Positions 31,819 to 40,849 of a stretch of DNA of 46,957 nucleotides are shown here, piece after piece. How positions within the stretch are numbered: position 1 is the stretch's first letter; the number at the start of each line of letters is the position of its first letter. Under the pieces are notes generated by a model. The model saw nothing but the letters and a program-made list of their open reading frames with translations. It was not told where the DNA came from and made no database searches. This DNA is from Streptomyces rubellomurinus (GTDB lineage Bacteria > Actinomycetota > Actinomycetes > Streptomycetales > Streptomycetaceae), in NCBI RefSeq assembly GCF_000961885.1, contig NZ_JZKH01000065.1:1-46957 (forward strand), written 5' to 3'. The position numbers and the translations under genes were made by a program.

Positions 31819-33171
31819 ATGCGCAAACGCACGTCCAGGCTGCTCGCCGCCGCGGTCACCGCCGCCCTGACCGCCACCACCCTGACCGCCACCGCCACGG
31901 CCGCCACGGCCGGCCCGGCCTCGGCGAGCTCCGCCGCCGCCGCGAGCGACCCCTTCTACTCCTACGACGGCAGCACCCCGCTGGACTCGCTCGCACCGGG
32001 CACCGTCCTCAGGACACGGACCCTGCCGTACCACGTCCTGGGGCTGCCCACCCCGGTGACGGCGGTTCAGCTGCTCTACCGCACCGCCGACGCCCAGGGC
32101 CGCCCGGCCGCCAACGTCACCACCGTGCTCCGCAGCCTGACCGGGGACAGCGGCCGAGCCGTCTCGTACCAGTCCTTCTACGACTCGCTCGACCCGGCGG
32201 ACGGCCCCTCCCGGGCGGTGGCGGGCAACCTCAGCCTGGGCGGCGCGATCCCGAGCGCCGAGGCGATCTTCCTGGTGCCGCTGCTCGCCCAGGGCTACAA
32301 CGTGGTGATCCCGGACACCGAGGGCCAGAGCGCCGACTTCGGAGCCGGGCCGGAGTACGCCATCACCACCCTGGACTCGATCCGGGCCGCGACCGGATCC
32401 CCGGCGACCGGCCTGACCCCGGACACCCGGTTCGGGCTGATGGGGTACTCCGGCGGCGCCGTCGCCTCCTCCTGGGCGGCGGCCCTCGCGCCCGGCTACG
32501 CGCCCGAGGTGAACGCCAGGCTGGTTGGCTACGCCGAGGGCGGGCTGCTGGTGGACCCGGCCCACAACATCAGGTACATCGACGGCTCGCTGATGTGGAG
32601 CGGGATCATCCCGATGGCGCTGATCGGGGTCTCGCGCTCCTCCGGCATCGACCTCACGCCCTACCTGAACGACTACGGCCGCTCGGTCTACCGGCAGCTG
32701 GAGCACGCCTCGCTCACCGACGCCCTGGGCCACTACCCCGGGCTGAGCTGGAAGGCGATGGCCAAGCCCCAGTACGCCGACCCGAACTCGGTGGAGCCCT
32801 ACGTCGCGGCCGTCAACCGGACCAACCTCGGTTCGGCCCCGACCCCGACCGTGCCCGGCTACCTCGCCCAGGGCAACGCCGGCGTCCTCGAAGGCACCTT
32901 CGCCAACCCGCCCGGCATCGGCACGGGCGACGGCGTGGCGGTCGCCGGGGACGTGCGCGCGCTCGCCCGCCAGTACTGCGCGAGCGGCACCGCAGCCCTC
33001 GCGTACCAGCAGTACGACGCCCTCAGCCACTTCGGTGTCCCCGCCGCCTGGGCCCCGCAGGCCCTCGCCTGGCTGAACGACCGCTTCGCCGGCCGCCCCG
33101 CCCCCTCCGACTGCGGCCACATCCCGGCCGGCAACTCCCTCGCCCCGCAACAGCCCGTACCGGCCTCCTGA
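31819..33171 (+). CDS. secretory lipase (LIP-family triacylglycerol lipase-like)
   Basis: 450 residues from ATG 31819 with GGGGGAG in front. Residues 1-38 are a signal peptide (Ala/Thr-rich core, cleavage near ASA). The fold is that of secretory lipases: PGTVLRTRTLPYHVLG, QLLYRTADAQGRPAANVTTVL, LAQGYNVVIPDTEGQSADFG, and the nucleophile elbow GLMGYSGGAVAS with Ser 211. A late His (ALSHFGVP) can complete the triad. Cysteines near the end (QYCASG and SDCGH) probably form a disulfide. The enzyme acts outside the cell on esters; natural substrates are not evident. Confidence 0.9.
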   Translation: MRKRTSRLLAAAVTAALTATTLTATATAATAGPASASSAAAASDPFYSYDGSTPLDSLAPGTVLRTRTLPYHVLGLPTPVTAVQLLYRTADAQGRPAANVTTVLRSLTGDSGRAVSYQSFYDSLDPADGPSRAVAGNLSLGGAIPSAEAIFLVPLLAQGYNVVIPDTEGQSADFGAGPEYAITTLDSIRAATGSPATGLTPDTRFGLMGYSGGAVASSWAAALAPGYAPEVNARLVGYAEGGLLVDPAHNIRYIDGSLMWSGIIPMALIGVSRSSGIDLTPYLNDYGRSVYRQLEHASLTDALGHYPGLSWKAMAKPQYADPNSVEPYVAAVNRTNLGSAPTPTVPGYLAQGNAGVLEGTFANPPGIGTGDGVAVAGDVRALARQYCASGTAALAYQQYDALSHFGVPAAWAPQALAWLNDRFAGRPAPSDCGHIPAGNSLAPQQPVPAS

Positions 33172-33175
33172 CCCC

Positions 33176-33203
33176 GCCCGGGCGCCGACAGACGCGCCGG
33201 GGC
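33176..33203. terminator. terminator-like hairpin
   Basis: Arms GCCCGGGCGC and GCGCCGGGGC pair at nine of ten positions around an eight-base loop, a few bases after the lipase stop. Confidence 0.55.
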
Positions 33204-33225
33204 ACCCCAAGAGGCACAGGGCCTG

Positions 33226-33400
33226 GTGACCGCGGGGCCGCGACGCTCCGCGATCACCGGGCCCGCGCGAAGCGCACCGAGGTCGAAGCGCCGAATCCGG
33301 CGCCCTCGCCCGGGCCGTCCAGGAGCCGCGCAAGCGCCTGGACACCCCGCAGCCGCCGAACCGCTGGGCCGCCGGCCGCGACGACCTCCCCACGCCCTGA
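33226..33400 (+). pseudogene. coding-like relic, unidentified
   Basis: Two adjacent pieces in different frames look like protein (first RDHRARAKRTEVEA, then LARAVQEPRKRLDTPQPPNR ending at a stop at 33398-33400), with G/C third positions in the second. They suggest the 3' end of a helical protein with a frameshift. I cannot name the source. Confidence 0.25.
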
Positions 33401-33458
33401 CCCGCCGTCACACCTTCGAGCGGACTTCCCGGCACCGGGGCCGGGAACACTCTCCGCC

Positions 33459-34145
33459 ATGACCGACACCGTCCTGTTCGAGCCCGGCACCACCGCGATC
33501 CGCCGCGACGTCCACGCCGACCGGGTGTGGACCGCGATGCCGCAACGGGTGATCGACGACACCGACCACGTGCTGACCCTGGCCTACTGGCCGGGCATCG
33601 AGAGCCTGGCCCCGACGACCTGGATCACCTCCACGCGCACCGGCGACGACACCGCCCGCCGGCAGGGCCTGGACGACCTGGCGGCCGGCGCCTGGACCCT
33701 CGGCCCGTACCGCTGGCAGAACACCGAGCTGCTGAGCCACTTCCTGGCCGGCGAGTGGTTCTCCGTGCACTGCTTCCAGGACGCCACCACCCACGAGCCG
33801 CTGCGCTGGTACGTCAACTTCGAGCACCCTTACCGGCGCCGCCCCGGCCTGGGCATCGACACCATGGACCTCGCCCTCGACCTGGTCATCACCCCCGACC
33901 TGTCGGGACACCACTGGAAGGACACCGAGGAGTACGCCCAGCTGCGCCGCCTCGGCGTGGTCGACGACCACACGGGCCGCCAGATCGAGCGGGCCCGAGG
34001 CCGGGCGATCGGCATGCTGGACGACCGCACCGGACCGTTCGCCGGCGGCTGGCCGACCTGGGCACCGGATCCGTCCTGGCCGCTGCCGACCCTGCCGCCC
34101 GGCGCCGACGAAGCTGCCACGGCGACGACCCCGCACCGGCCGTGA
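33459..34145 (+). CDS. DUF402 family protein
   Basis: 228 residues from ATG 33459. The DUF402 signature is complete: YRWQNTELLSHFLAGEWFSV, LRWYVNFEHPYRRRPGLGID, then TMDLALDLVITPD and HHWKDTEEYAQL, with the Asp/Lys/Glu set that binds divalent metal in this family. Members include nucleoside di- and triphosphate or nucleotide-ester phosphatases such as FomD. The C-terminal 40 residues (GGWPTWAPDPSWPLPTLPPG) are Pro/Trp-rich and typical of streptomycete members. The role here is unknown. The preceding 33226-33400 contains a coding-like relic. Confidence 0.85.
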   Translation: MTDTVLFEPGTTAIRRDVHADRVWTAMPQRVIDDTDHVLTLAYWPGIESLAPTTWITSTRTGDDTARRQGLDDLAAGAWTLGPYRWQNTELLSHFLAGEWFSVHCFQDATTHEPLRWYVNFEHPYRRRPGLGIDTMDLALDLVITPDLSGHHWKDTEEYAQLRRLGVVDDHTGRQIERARGRAIGMLDDRTGPFAGGWPTWAPDPSWPLPTLPPGADEAATATTPHRP

Positions 34146-34271
34146 CGAGCGGCGGTACGGCAAGCGGGCCGGTCCGGGTGCGGGTGTGCGTCAGGGCGAG
34201 GACCCCGGCAGGGCCCGACTCCTCGTCGTGAACGCACCGTGGGCCGTGCCCGGTGGACGCGAGCCCGGCGT

Positions 34272-35165
34272 TCAACCCGCGAACGAGGCGGCTGCGAGGG
34301 CCAGCAGCGAGCGTACGGCCGGGTCGACGTCGGGCCGGTGCAGGGCCGCGATGGTGGTGGTGAGTTCGGGAGCCTCGTCGGTGAGGGGGAGGAAGCGCAC
34401 GCCCGGGAAGGAGAGCGCGGCGGTGTGCTCGGGGGCGAGGGTGACGCACAGGCCGGAGGCGGCGTAGCTGAGCAGGCCGGGCAGGTCGTCGGCGTGGGCG
34501 CGGACGGTGGGGACGAAACCGGCGCGGTCGCAGGCCAGGAGCATGCGCTGGGCCAGTTGCCGGAGCGGCCCGTCGCCGGGGAGGGCGAAGGAGTCCTCGC
34601 GCAGGTCGGCCAGGCACAGGCGGTCGGCCCCGGCGAGGCGGTGAGCTGCGGGCAGGGCGGCGCAGAGGCGTTCCTCGGTGAGCCGGTGGACGGTCAGGTC
34701 GTCGTCGAGCGCGGGCTGGCGTACCAGCGCGAGGTCCACGGCGCCGCTGCGGACGAGCTCGGTCAGCTCGGCGGTGGATGTCTGCCGCAGGTGCAGGCGC
34801 AGGCCCGGCAGTTGCTCGGCGGCGTCGGCGAGCAGACGCGGCAGGTGCCAGTGGCCGAGGCTGTTGACGAAGCCGACACGCAGCTCGCCCTCTTGGCCGG
34901 AGGCGATCCGGCGGGCGCGGGCGAGGGCGCACTCCTGCGCCTCCAGTATCCGCCGGGCGTCGGCCGCGAAGGCCTCACCGGCGGGTGTGAGGCTGACGCC
35001 TTGACTGTTCCGCTCCAGCAGGCGGGTGCCGACGATCCTCTCCAGGCGCTGGACCGCCTGGCTGAGCGGGGGCTGGCTCATCATCAACCGGCTTGCCGCG
35101 CGGCCGAAATGCTTCTCCTCGGCCAGGACGGTGAACTGTTCCAGCAGGCGGGGCGTGAGATCCAT
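34272..35165 (-). CDS. LysR-family transcriptional regulator
   Basis: 297 residues from ATG 35165. The N-terminal winged helix is classical (LLEQFTVLAEEKHFGRAASRL; PPLSQAVQRLERIVGTRLLE; GVSLTPAGEAF), followed by the linker helix and a periplasmic-binding-like effector domain (ELRVGFVNSLGHWHLPRLL; AVDLALVRQPALDDDL). It sits 71 bases downstream of the acyl-CoA dehydrogenase genes, all on the same strand, so it may be the last gene of that operon and its own regulator. The nested inverted repeats at 38487-38594 are the obvious candidate targets. Confidence 0.92.
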   Translation of the reverse strand: MDLTPRLLEQFTVLAEEKHFGRAASRLMMSQPPLSQAVQRLERIVGTRLLERNSQGVSLTPAGEAFAADARRILEAQECALARARRIASGQEGELRVGFVNSLGHWHLPRLLADAAEQLPGLRLHLRQTSTAELTELVRSGAVDLALVRQPALDDDLTVHRLTEERLCAALPAAHRLAGADRLCLADLREDSFALPGDGPLRQLAQRMLLACDRAGFVPTVRAHADDLPGLLSYAASGLCVTLAPEHTAALSFPGVRFLPLTDEAPELTTTIAALHRPDVDPAVRSLLALAAASFAG

Positions 35166-35236
35166 GAGGCGAGCGTAGATCGGCTGGGGGGGCGGGGGCC
35201 CCGGCCCGGCGGGCCGGGGCCCGGGTGACGGGCGGG

Positions 35237-36124
35237 TCAGACGGCGAGCAGCGCCCAGACGTCGTCCGCGGCGAGCGCCTCGCGGCCCAGCCGGGCGGCC
35301 CAGGACGACTCGTCGCCGTCCTCGTCGCGCCAGGACCACAGCCGGGTGGTGGCAAGGCGCACGTCGCCGAGCTCGGTGAAGCCGATGGCGCCGTGCAGCT
35401 GGTGGGCGATGCGGGCGATCTCGGCGACCGAGGCGGAGGCCTGCGCCTTGGCGGCGGCCACGGAAACCAGCGACAGCTCGCGGGCGGCGGCGTCCACCGC
35501 GGCGCCCACCAGGGCGGACTCCTCGATCAGGCGAGCCTCCTCCTGCTTGACGGCCTGGAAGCGGCTGAGCGGGCGCCCGAACTGGGTGCGGGTGGCGGTG
35601 TGCCGGACGGTCAGTTCGACGCAGCGCTCGGCGGCGCCCGCGATCAGCGCGGCGCGGGCGAGGGCGGCGCGGAGCCCGGCCTCGGCGAGCTCGGCCGGGC
35701 TGAGGGGGTGGACGTCGTCGGCGGCCACCGCGTAGTCGTGCAGGTGGAGGGTGTCGCGGGGCTCGCCGGCGAGGTTGGTGCCGGGCACGACGGTGGTACG
35801 GGCCGGGTCGAGCGGGAACAGGACGGGCCCGCCCGGGCCCTCGGCCAGGACGAGGACGGTGGCCGTGGCGCCGTACGGCACCCGGGGCAGGGCGCCCGAC
35901 ACGCGCAGGGCGGCGTCCTCGCCCGAGGTGCCGGCGGGGCCGACCCCGGTGACGGCGGGGCGGGCGTACGCGAGGGTGAGGCCGTCGGCGAGCGCGACGG
36001 TCAGCGGGGCCCGGGGGAGCGCGAGTGCGAGGTGCCCGAGCACGGTCTCGGCGAACGGGCCGGGCTCGGCGAGGCGGCCCGCCGCGCGCAGGGCGGTGAC
36101 GTGGGTGGCGAGGGCGGTGGTCAT
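35237..36124 (-). CDS. short acyl-CoA dehydrogenase subunit
   Basis: 295 residues, about 80 fewer than a normal acyl-CoA dehydrogenase; the N-terminal helical domain is much reduced. The C-terminal four-helix bundle is recognisable (AALIAGAAERCVELTVRHTA; TRTQFGRPLSRFQAVKQ; IAHQLHGAIGFTELGD). The start overlaps the stop of the full-length dehydrogenase upstream (ATGA). Unequal adjacent pairs of this sort, as in actinobacterial steroid degradation (ChsE1-ChsE2 type), form heterotetramers in which the FAD and active site lie at the interface. A joint enzyme is the likely reading. Confidence 0.85.
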   Translation of the reverse strand: MTTALATHVTALRAAGRLAEPGPFAETVLGHLALALPRAPLTVALADGLTLAYARPAVTGVGPAGTSGEDAALRVSGALPRVPYGATATVLVLAEGPGGPVLFPLDPARTTVVPGTNLAGEPRDTLHLHDYAVAADDVHPLSPAELAEAGLRAALARAALIAGAAERCVELTVRHTATRTQFGRPLSRFQAVKQEEARLIEESALVGAAVDAAARELSLVSVAAAKAQASASVAEIARIAHQLHGAIGFTELGDVRLATTRLWSWRDEDGDESSWAARLGREALAADDVWALLAV

Positions 36125-37254
36125 GACTGCTGCTCCAGACCGCGGGTGATGATGCCGCGAAGGATCTCGTTGGCGCCGCCGCGCAGGGTGTAGCCGGGGC
36201 TGTGCAGCAGCGCGTAGGCGAGGTGGTGGGGGTACGAGCCGGGCGTGGCCCCGGTGTCGGCGGTGACGGGCAGGATGCGCCGTACCTCGTGGACGATGTC
36301 GCCCTCCAGACGCGTCCCCAGGTCCTTGACCAGCGCGGCCCGCACATCGGCCGGGCGGCCCGCGTCCAGCGCGTCGGCGACGCCGAGCGAGAGCTGCCGT
36401 ACCGCGAAGACCCGGGCGAGCAGGGCGCCGAGCCGGGCCTGCTGGTCGGGGGTGGCCGCGCCCCGGCGCAGTTCGCGGGTCAGCGAGACCAGCAGCGGGA
36501 AGGTGGAGAGGTACCGCTCGGGCCCGCTGCGTTCGAAGGCCAGCTCACCGGTGACCTGCTTCCAGCCGTCGCCCTCCTGGCCGAGCAGCATGCCGTCGGG
36601 GACCTCGACGCCGTCGAGGTGGAACCAGTTGAAGGTGTGCTCGCCGCTGATCAGACGGATCGGCTCGGTGCGCACGCCGGGGGCACGCAGGTCCACGATG
36701 AACTGGCTGAGCCCCTGGTGCCGGTCCTCGTGCTCGCTGGTACGGGCCAGCACGATCGCGTAGTCGTTGACGTGCGCGCCGCCGGTCCACTTCTTCGTAC
36801 CCGTCAGCCGCCAGCCGCCGGGCACCCGCTCGGCGCGGGTGCGCACATTGGCCAGGTCGGAGCCGGCCTCCTGCTCGCTCATGCCGATGGAGAAGTAGCA
36901 GCGCCCGGCGGCGATGGCGGGCAGGAACCGCTGCTTCTGCTCCTCGGTGCCGTGGGCCAGGACCGAAGGGCCGATCTGGCGGTCGGCGACCCAGTGCGCG
37001 GAGACGGGGGCACCGGCGGCGAGCAACTCCTCGATCACGACGACCCGGGCGGCGAATCCGAGCCCGCCGCCCCCGTACTCGGGCGGCAGCGCCATGCCGA
37101 CCCAGCCGCGCCCGGCGAGCCGGCGGCTGAATTGCGGGTCCCAGCCGGTCAGCCAGGAGTCGGGGCGCCCGAGCACGGTGCCGCGGGCGCGCTCCTCGGC
37201 GAGGAAGTCCCGTACCTCCCTGCGCAGTTGCAGGGTGTCGGTGGTCGCGGTCAT
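36121..37254 (-). CDS. acyl-CoA dehydrogenase, larger subunit
   Basis: 377 residues. Standard domains: an N-terminal helical part (VRDFLAEERARG; GWVGMALPPEYGGGGLG), the FAD-contacting strand CYFSIGMSEQEAGSDLANV, WRLTGTKKWTGGAHVNDYAI, and a C-terminal bundle ending TLRGGANEILRGII. At the place where medium-chain enzymes carry the catalytic Glu, this protein has Arg-Gly (LRGG), so the base, if any, must come from another helix or from the partner subunit. It lies four bases after the CoA-transferase gene and overlaps the short partner. The substrate is a CoA thioester of unknown structure. Confidence 0.9.
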   Translation of the reverse strand: MTATTDTLQLRREVRDFLAEERARGTVLGRPDSWLTGWDPQFSRRLAGRGWVGMALPPEYGGGGLGFAARVVVIEELLAAGAPVSAHWVADRQIGPSVLAHGTEEQKQRFLPAIAAGRCYFSIGMSEQEAGSDLANVRTRAERVPGGWRLTGTKKWTGGAHVNDYAIVLARTSEHEDRHQGLSQFIVDLRAPGVRTEPIRLISGEHTFNWFHLDGVEVPDGMLLGQEGDGWKQVTGELAFERSGPERYLSTFPLLVSLTRELRRGAATPDQQARLGALLARVFAVRQLSLGVADALDAGRPADVRAALVKDLGTRLEGDIVHEVRRILPVTADTGATPGSYPHHLAYALLHSPGYTLRGGANEILRGIITRGLEQQS

Positions 37255-37258
37255 GGAA

Positions 37259-38416
37259 CTACTCCTTGTTCAGCAGGGCGGGGTCGAAACCGGCCTCGCG
37301 CAGCACCTCGTCGGTGTGCTCGCCGAGGGCGGGGCAGGGGCGCACGGTCGGTACGGGATCGGCGGAGTAGCGCACCGGACGGGCGATGGAGCGGTAACGG
37401 CCCTCGGTGGGGTGCTCGGCCTCGGCCAGCAGGCCGCCCTCACGGGCGTAGGCGGTGGCGACGGCCGAGGCCAGGCTGTGCACGGGCGAGGCCGGGATGC
37501 CGGCACGGTCGCAGAACTCCTGCCACTGCGCGCAGGTGCGTGTCACCGTCATCTCCTCCAGCACCGGGTACATCGCGTCGGCGTTGCGGGCCCGCAGCGC
37601 GCGGTCGGCGAACCGCGGATCGGCGGCGAGCCCGGGGCGGCCGGCGAAGGTGCAGAAGTCCCGCCAGTTGCGGTCGCTGTGCGGCAGGATGCACATCCAG
37701 CCGTCCGCCGTCCGCTGCGCCCGCCGGGTGCGGCTGAGCGAGCGCGGCGCGCCGAACTCGCCTTCCATGACCGCCCCGGCCAGGTGCTCGACCAGGTTGA
37801 AGGCGAGCATGGTGTCGGCCATCGGCACCTCGATGTGCTGACCGCTGCCGCCGCGCTCGCGGTGCAGCAGGGCGGCGAGTACGGACTGGCTGATCTGCAG
37901 TCCGCAGATCTTGTCGGCGATCAGGCTGGGCACGAACCGCGGTCCGCCGCCCGCCTGCTGGTTGAGCCACACCAGCCCGGAGACGGCCTGGATGATGTCG
38001 TCGTACGCGGCGCGGGTGCCGAGTGCGGAGTCCGAGCGGAAGCCCTGCGCGTTGACGTACACCAGGCCGGGGTTGACGGCCCGCAGCTCCTCGTACCCGA
38101 GCCGCAGCCGGGCCAGGGCCTGCGGGCGGACGTTGGTGAGGAACACGTCCGCCGTACGGATCAGGGCGAGCAGCGCGTCGCGGCCGTTCGGCGCCTTGAG
38201 GTCGATGACCGCACTGCGCTTGTTGCGGTTGAGATTGAGGCCGGCGCCACCCATCCCGCGATGGCGGGCGGGCGGGTAGTGGCGGGTCATGTCCCCGCCC
38301 GGGGGCTCGACCTTGATGATGTCCGCGCCCAGGTCACCGAGCTGCTGGGCGGCGTACGGAACCATGATCACGCTGCCCAGTTCGATGACTCTGACCCCGG
38401 AAAGCATTCCTTTCAC
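37259..38416 (-). CDS. CaiB/BaiF family III CoA-transferase
   Basis: 385 residues from GTG 38416 (AAGGGA upstream). The first Rossmann part reads VRVIELGSVIMVPYAAQQL, LGADIIKVEPPGGD and LNRNKRSAVIDLKAPNG; the catalytic Asp is in RAAYDDIIQAVSGLV near residue 142; the swivel domain ends GGSGQHIEVPMADTM. These enzymes move CoA between carboxylic acids through a mixed anhydride on the Asp. As first gene of the leftward operon with two dehydrogenase subunits it probably activates the acid that they then desaturate. Confidence 0.92.
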   Translation of the reverse strand: MKGMLSGVRVIELGSVIMVPYAAQQLGDLGADIIKVEPPGGDMTRHYPPARHRGMGGAGLNLNRNKRSAVIDLKAPNGRDALLALIRTADVFLTNVRPQALARLRLGYEELRAVNPGLVYVNAQGFRSDSALGTRAAYDDIIQAVSGLVWLNQQAGGGPRFVPSLIADKICGLQISQSVLAALLHRERGGSGQHIEVPMADTMLAFNLVEHLAGAVMEGEFGAPRSLSRTRRAQRTADGWMCILPHSDRNWRDFCTFAGRPGLAADPRFADRALRARNADAMYPVLEEMTVTRTCAQWQEFCDRAGIPASPVHSLASAVATAYAREGGLLAEAEHPTEGRYRSIARPVRYSADPVPTVRPCPALGEHTDEVLREAGFDPALLNKE

Positions 38417-38486
38417 GGCATTCCCTTCGCGGTATCAATTCCGGTCGTCGCGACGCCTTCAAGGAAAACCCCGCACCGCAGGCCGC

Positions 38487-38594
38487 GTCCAATACCGGCC
38501 GCCCGGGAAGCCGATAGCAAACCGGATATGACAACAGGTCAGAACACATGCATAGGGCATCGCATATCCCTGCCCGCTGCCCTTGGTATTGGAC
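38487..38594. promoter_or_regulatory. nested inverted repeats in divergent CoA-transferase promoter
   Basis: Outer pair GTCCAATACC (38487-38496) / GGTATTGGAC (38585-38594) and inner pair GGATATG (38524-38530) / CATATCC (38563-38569), all perfect and nearly concentric, within the 241-bp region between two divergent CoA-transferase genes. The region is distinctly AT-richer than the window. The nearby LysR protein is the natural candidate binder, possibly with looping. Confidence 0.6.
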
Positions 38595-38657
38595 ACCCGC
38601 CCATTCCCGCCGCTGTCCTGGAAAAACGAACCCGGCCACCACGGAAGGACGAGGGAC

Positions 38658-40115
38658 ATGACCCAGGGCACGACCGGGACCGCGACCCCCTACGACGCAC
38701 TGCACGGCCTCTACCACCAGCTCGGCATCACCGGCGAGGAGGCCGGCGGGAAGGTGACCATCACCGGCGCCGACCCGCTGACCCCCTCCGTGCACCGCAT
38801 CGGCGAAGCCGGCGCCGCCGCCCTCGCGGCGCTCGGCACCGAGACCTCGGCACTGTGGCGCCAGCGGGGCGGGGACGGGCAGGACGTGACGGTCTCCGTC
38901 GAGTCCGCGATCCACCAACTGATGGCGGTCTTCCTCACCCGGGCCGGCGGCGTGCCGGTGAGCGAACTGGGGGAGGACCCCAACCTGCTGGGCAACAGCG
39001 ACTTCTACCGCGCCGGCGACGGCCGCTCCATCTACGTGCTGCTCTCCTACCCGCAGCTGCGCGACATCGCCTGCGAGGTGCTGGACTGCCCGCCCGACCG
39101 GCAGCGCATGGCGGACGCGATCGCCCACTGGGACGCCTTCGACCTCGAAGAGGCGATCTGCTCCCGCGGCGGCACCGCGGTCGCCGTACGCACGCAGCAG
39201 GAGTGGCGCGCCCACCCGCAGGGGCAACTGCTGGACGGCCAGCCGCTGATCCACCTGGAGAAGGTGGGCCACAGCGCACCCGAGCCCTTCCCGGCCACCG
39301 GGGACCTGCCGCCGGCCCTGCCACTGACCGGGCTGCGGGTGCTGGACAACTCGCACGTCATCGCAGGCCCGATGGCCGCCCGGATCTGCGCCGAGCTGGG
39401 CGCCGACGTCCTGCACATCTCCTCGCCCACCCACCCCGACCCCAACGGGATGATCATCGAGACCGGGATCGGCAAGCGCGCCGCCTTCTGCGACCTGCTC
39501 GACCCCGCGCAGGCCGCGGCCTTCCGACGGGTGCTCACCGGCGCGGACGTGTACGTCAGCAACTACCTCAACCTGGACACCAAGGGCTTCGGCCCCGAGG
39601 CCCTGTTCGAGCAGCGGCCCGGCCTGGTGGTGCTGGACTACCACGGCTGGGGCACGACCGGCCCCTGGTCGCGGCGCGGCGGCTTCGACCAGCTCGCCTG
39701 CGCGGCCACCGGGTTCGCCGCCGAGGAGGGCACCTTCGACGGTCCGCGGCTGCCGCCGACCTACCTGCTCAACGACTACCTCGCGGCGATCCTCGGCGCG
39801 GCCGCAATGATCGAGGCGCTGCGCCGGCGAGCGAGCGAGGGCGGCAGCTGGCGCGTGCACATCGACCTGGCGAAGGTCTGCATGTGGGTGCAGGACCTCG
39901 GGCTGTTCCAGCGCGCCGACGTCGCCGCGCTGCCCGCCCCCGACCCGATCCGCGCCGCAGGTGAACTGGCCACCGTGCACGGGCCGTTCGGCGAGGTCAG
40001 CTACCTGCCCACGCGCATCGCCTACTCGACCCTGCGCCCGCACCTCGACCGCTCCGCCGAGCCTCTCGGTGCCTCCCCTCTGACCTGGCGGGCAGGAGAA
40101 CGTCCGGGGGCGTAG
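38658..40115 (+). CDS. CaiB/BaiF-type CoA-transferase, long form with C-half-like N-terminus
   Basis: 485 residues from ATG 38658 (GGAAGGACGAGGG upstream). Residues 1-215 resemble the second, swivel-bearing half of family III CoA-transferases ([20 protein letters not shown]; later [15 protein letters not shown]). The canonical first half follows at about 220-485: [64 protein letters not shown], and [15 protein letters not shown] with the catalytic Asp. This order is known in a group of bacterial CoA-transferases. It is transcribed away from the other CoA-transferase and may use the same promoter region. Confidence 0.87.
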   Translation: MTQGTTGTATPYDALHGLYHQLGITGEEAGGKVTITGADPLTPSVHRIGEAGAAALAALGTETSALWRQRGGDGQDVTVSVESAIHQLMAVFLTRAGGVPVSELGEDPNLLGNSDFYRAGDGRSIYVLLSYPQLRDIACEVLDCPPDRQRMADAIAHWDAFDLEEAICSRGGTAVAVRTQQEWRAHPQGQLLDGQPLIHLEKVGHSAPEPFPATGDLPPALPLTGLRVLDNSHVIAGPMAARICAELGADVLHISSPTHPDPNGMIIETGIGKRAAFCDLLDPAQAAAFRRVLTGADVYVSNYLNLDTKGFGPEALFEQRPGLVVLDYHGWGTTGPWSRRGGFDQLACAATGFAAEEGTFDGPRLPPTYLLNDYLAAILGAAAMIEALRRRASEGGSWRVHIDLAKVCMWVQDLGLFQRADVAALPAPDPIRAAGELATVHGPFGEVSYLPTRIAYSTLRPHLDRSAEPLGASPLTWRAGERPGA

Positions 40116-40190
40116 ATCCCGCCCGGTACGGGGGTGCTGGCATCCGGATGTGGAGACTCCAGAGGCCCGGCCGGTGGCCCGCGCAACTGT

Positions 40191-40215
40191 GCGATCCGCC
40201 ATCAGGACGGATCGC
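40191..40215. terminator. hairpin upstream of the urease operon
   Basis: A perfect 8-bp stem (GCGATCCG / CGGATCGC) with a nine-base loop, 75 bases after the CoA-transferase stop; it probably separates that gene from the urease operon. Confidence 0.5.
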
Positions 40216-40268
40216 CCGGCCGCCCCTGGCCGTAGGTTCCCACGCATCCGGCAGCCGGTGCGGTGGTT

Positions 40269-40295
40269 GTGACAATCCGTCAAACTCCCCGAAAC
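40269..40295 (+). promoter_or_regulatory. GlnR-box-like sequence upstream of ureA
   Basis: GTGAC-N7-CAAAC-N5-GAAAC lies about 90 bases before ureA in a locally AT-rich stretch. It resembles the GTnAC/GAAAC half-sites of the actinobacterial nitrogen regulator GlnR, which controls urease in streptomycetes, but the spacings differ from the usual six bases. Confidence 0.35.
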
Positions 40296-40382
40296 AAACC
40301 ATTGCTCCCATGGGCAGACGATTCCGGCGGGCTGCCTGCACCGCCGTGCTCACCCACCCTGAAGCTCTTGAAGGAGGGGCCG

Positions 40383-40688
40383 ATGAACCTCGCCCCGCGG
40401 GAGATCGACAAGCTGTACGTCTATGTGGTGGCCGATCTGGCCCGCCGCCGTCGCGCGCGTGGCCTGAAGCTCAACTACAGCGAGGCCGTCGCGTTGATCA
40501 GCGAAGCCCTCATGGAGGGCGCCCGGGACGGCCTCTCGCTCGCCGAGTGCATGGAGCTCGGCAGGAAGGTCGTCAGCGCCGACGACGTGATGCCCGGCGT
40601 GCGCGAGATGCTCCCGCTGCTCCAGGTCGAGGCGGTCTTCGTGGACGGCACCAAACTGGTCTCCTGTCACGACCCGGTGGGCGCCTGA
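40383..40688 (+). CDS. ureA: urease gamma subunit
   Basis: 101 residues from ATG 40383 with a strong GAAGGAGG site. It is the classic three-helix gamma subunit ([59 protein letters not shown]), ending in the strand [14 protein letters not shown]. It is a structural part of the (alpha-beta-gamma)3 urease that hydrolyses urea to ammonia and carbamate. First gene of ureABCFGD; the promoter region contains a GlnR-like element. Confidence 0.97.
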   Translation: MNLAPREIDKLYVYVVADLARRRRARGLKLNYSEAVALISEALMEGARDGLSLAECMELGRKVVSADDVMPGVREMLPLLQVEAVFVDGTKLVSCHDPVGA

Positions 40689-40849
40689 ACAGTGAGGTGC
40701 TGCACGCCCGTGCCGCCGCGGCCCTGCACCTGCTCGGCCACGGCGAGGACGGCATCACCGCCGCCATCGCCGTCCGCACACGACCCACCGGCACTGACCA
40801 CACCCCCGCGCGCCCCACCACACCGACGCACGCCCGAAGGAGAGACGCC

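Noticed and set aside
37259..40115. Assignment of the CoA-transferase cluster to carnitine or oxalate metabolism
   Set aside because: Family III CoA-transferases cannot be assigned to a substrate from motifs alone, and no carnitine or oxalate genes accompany them.
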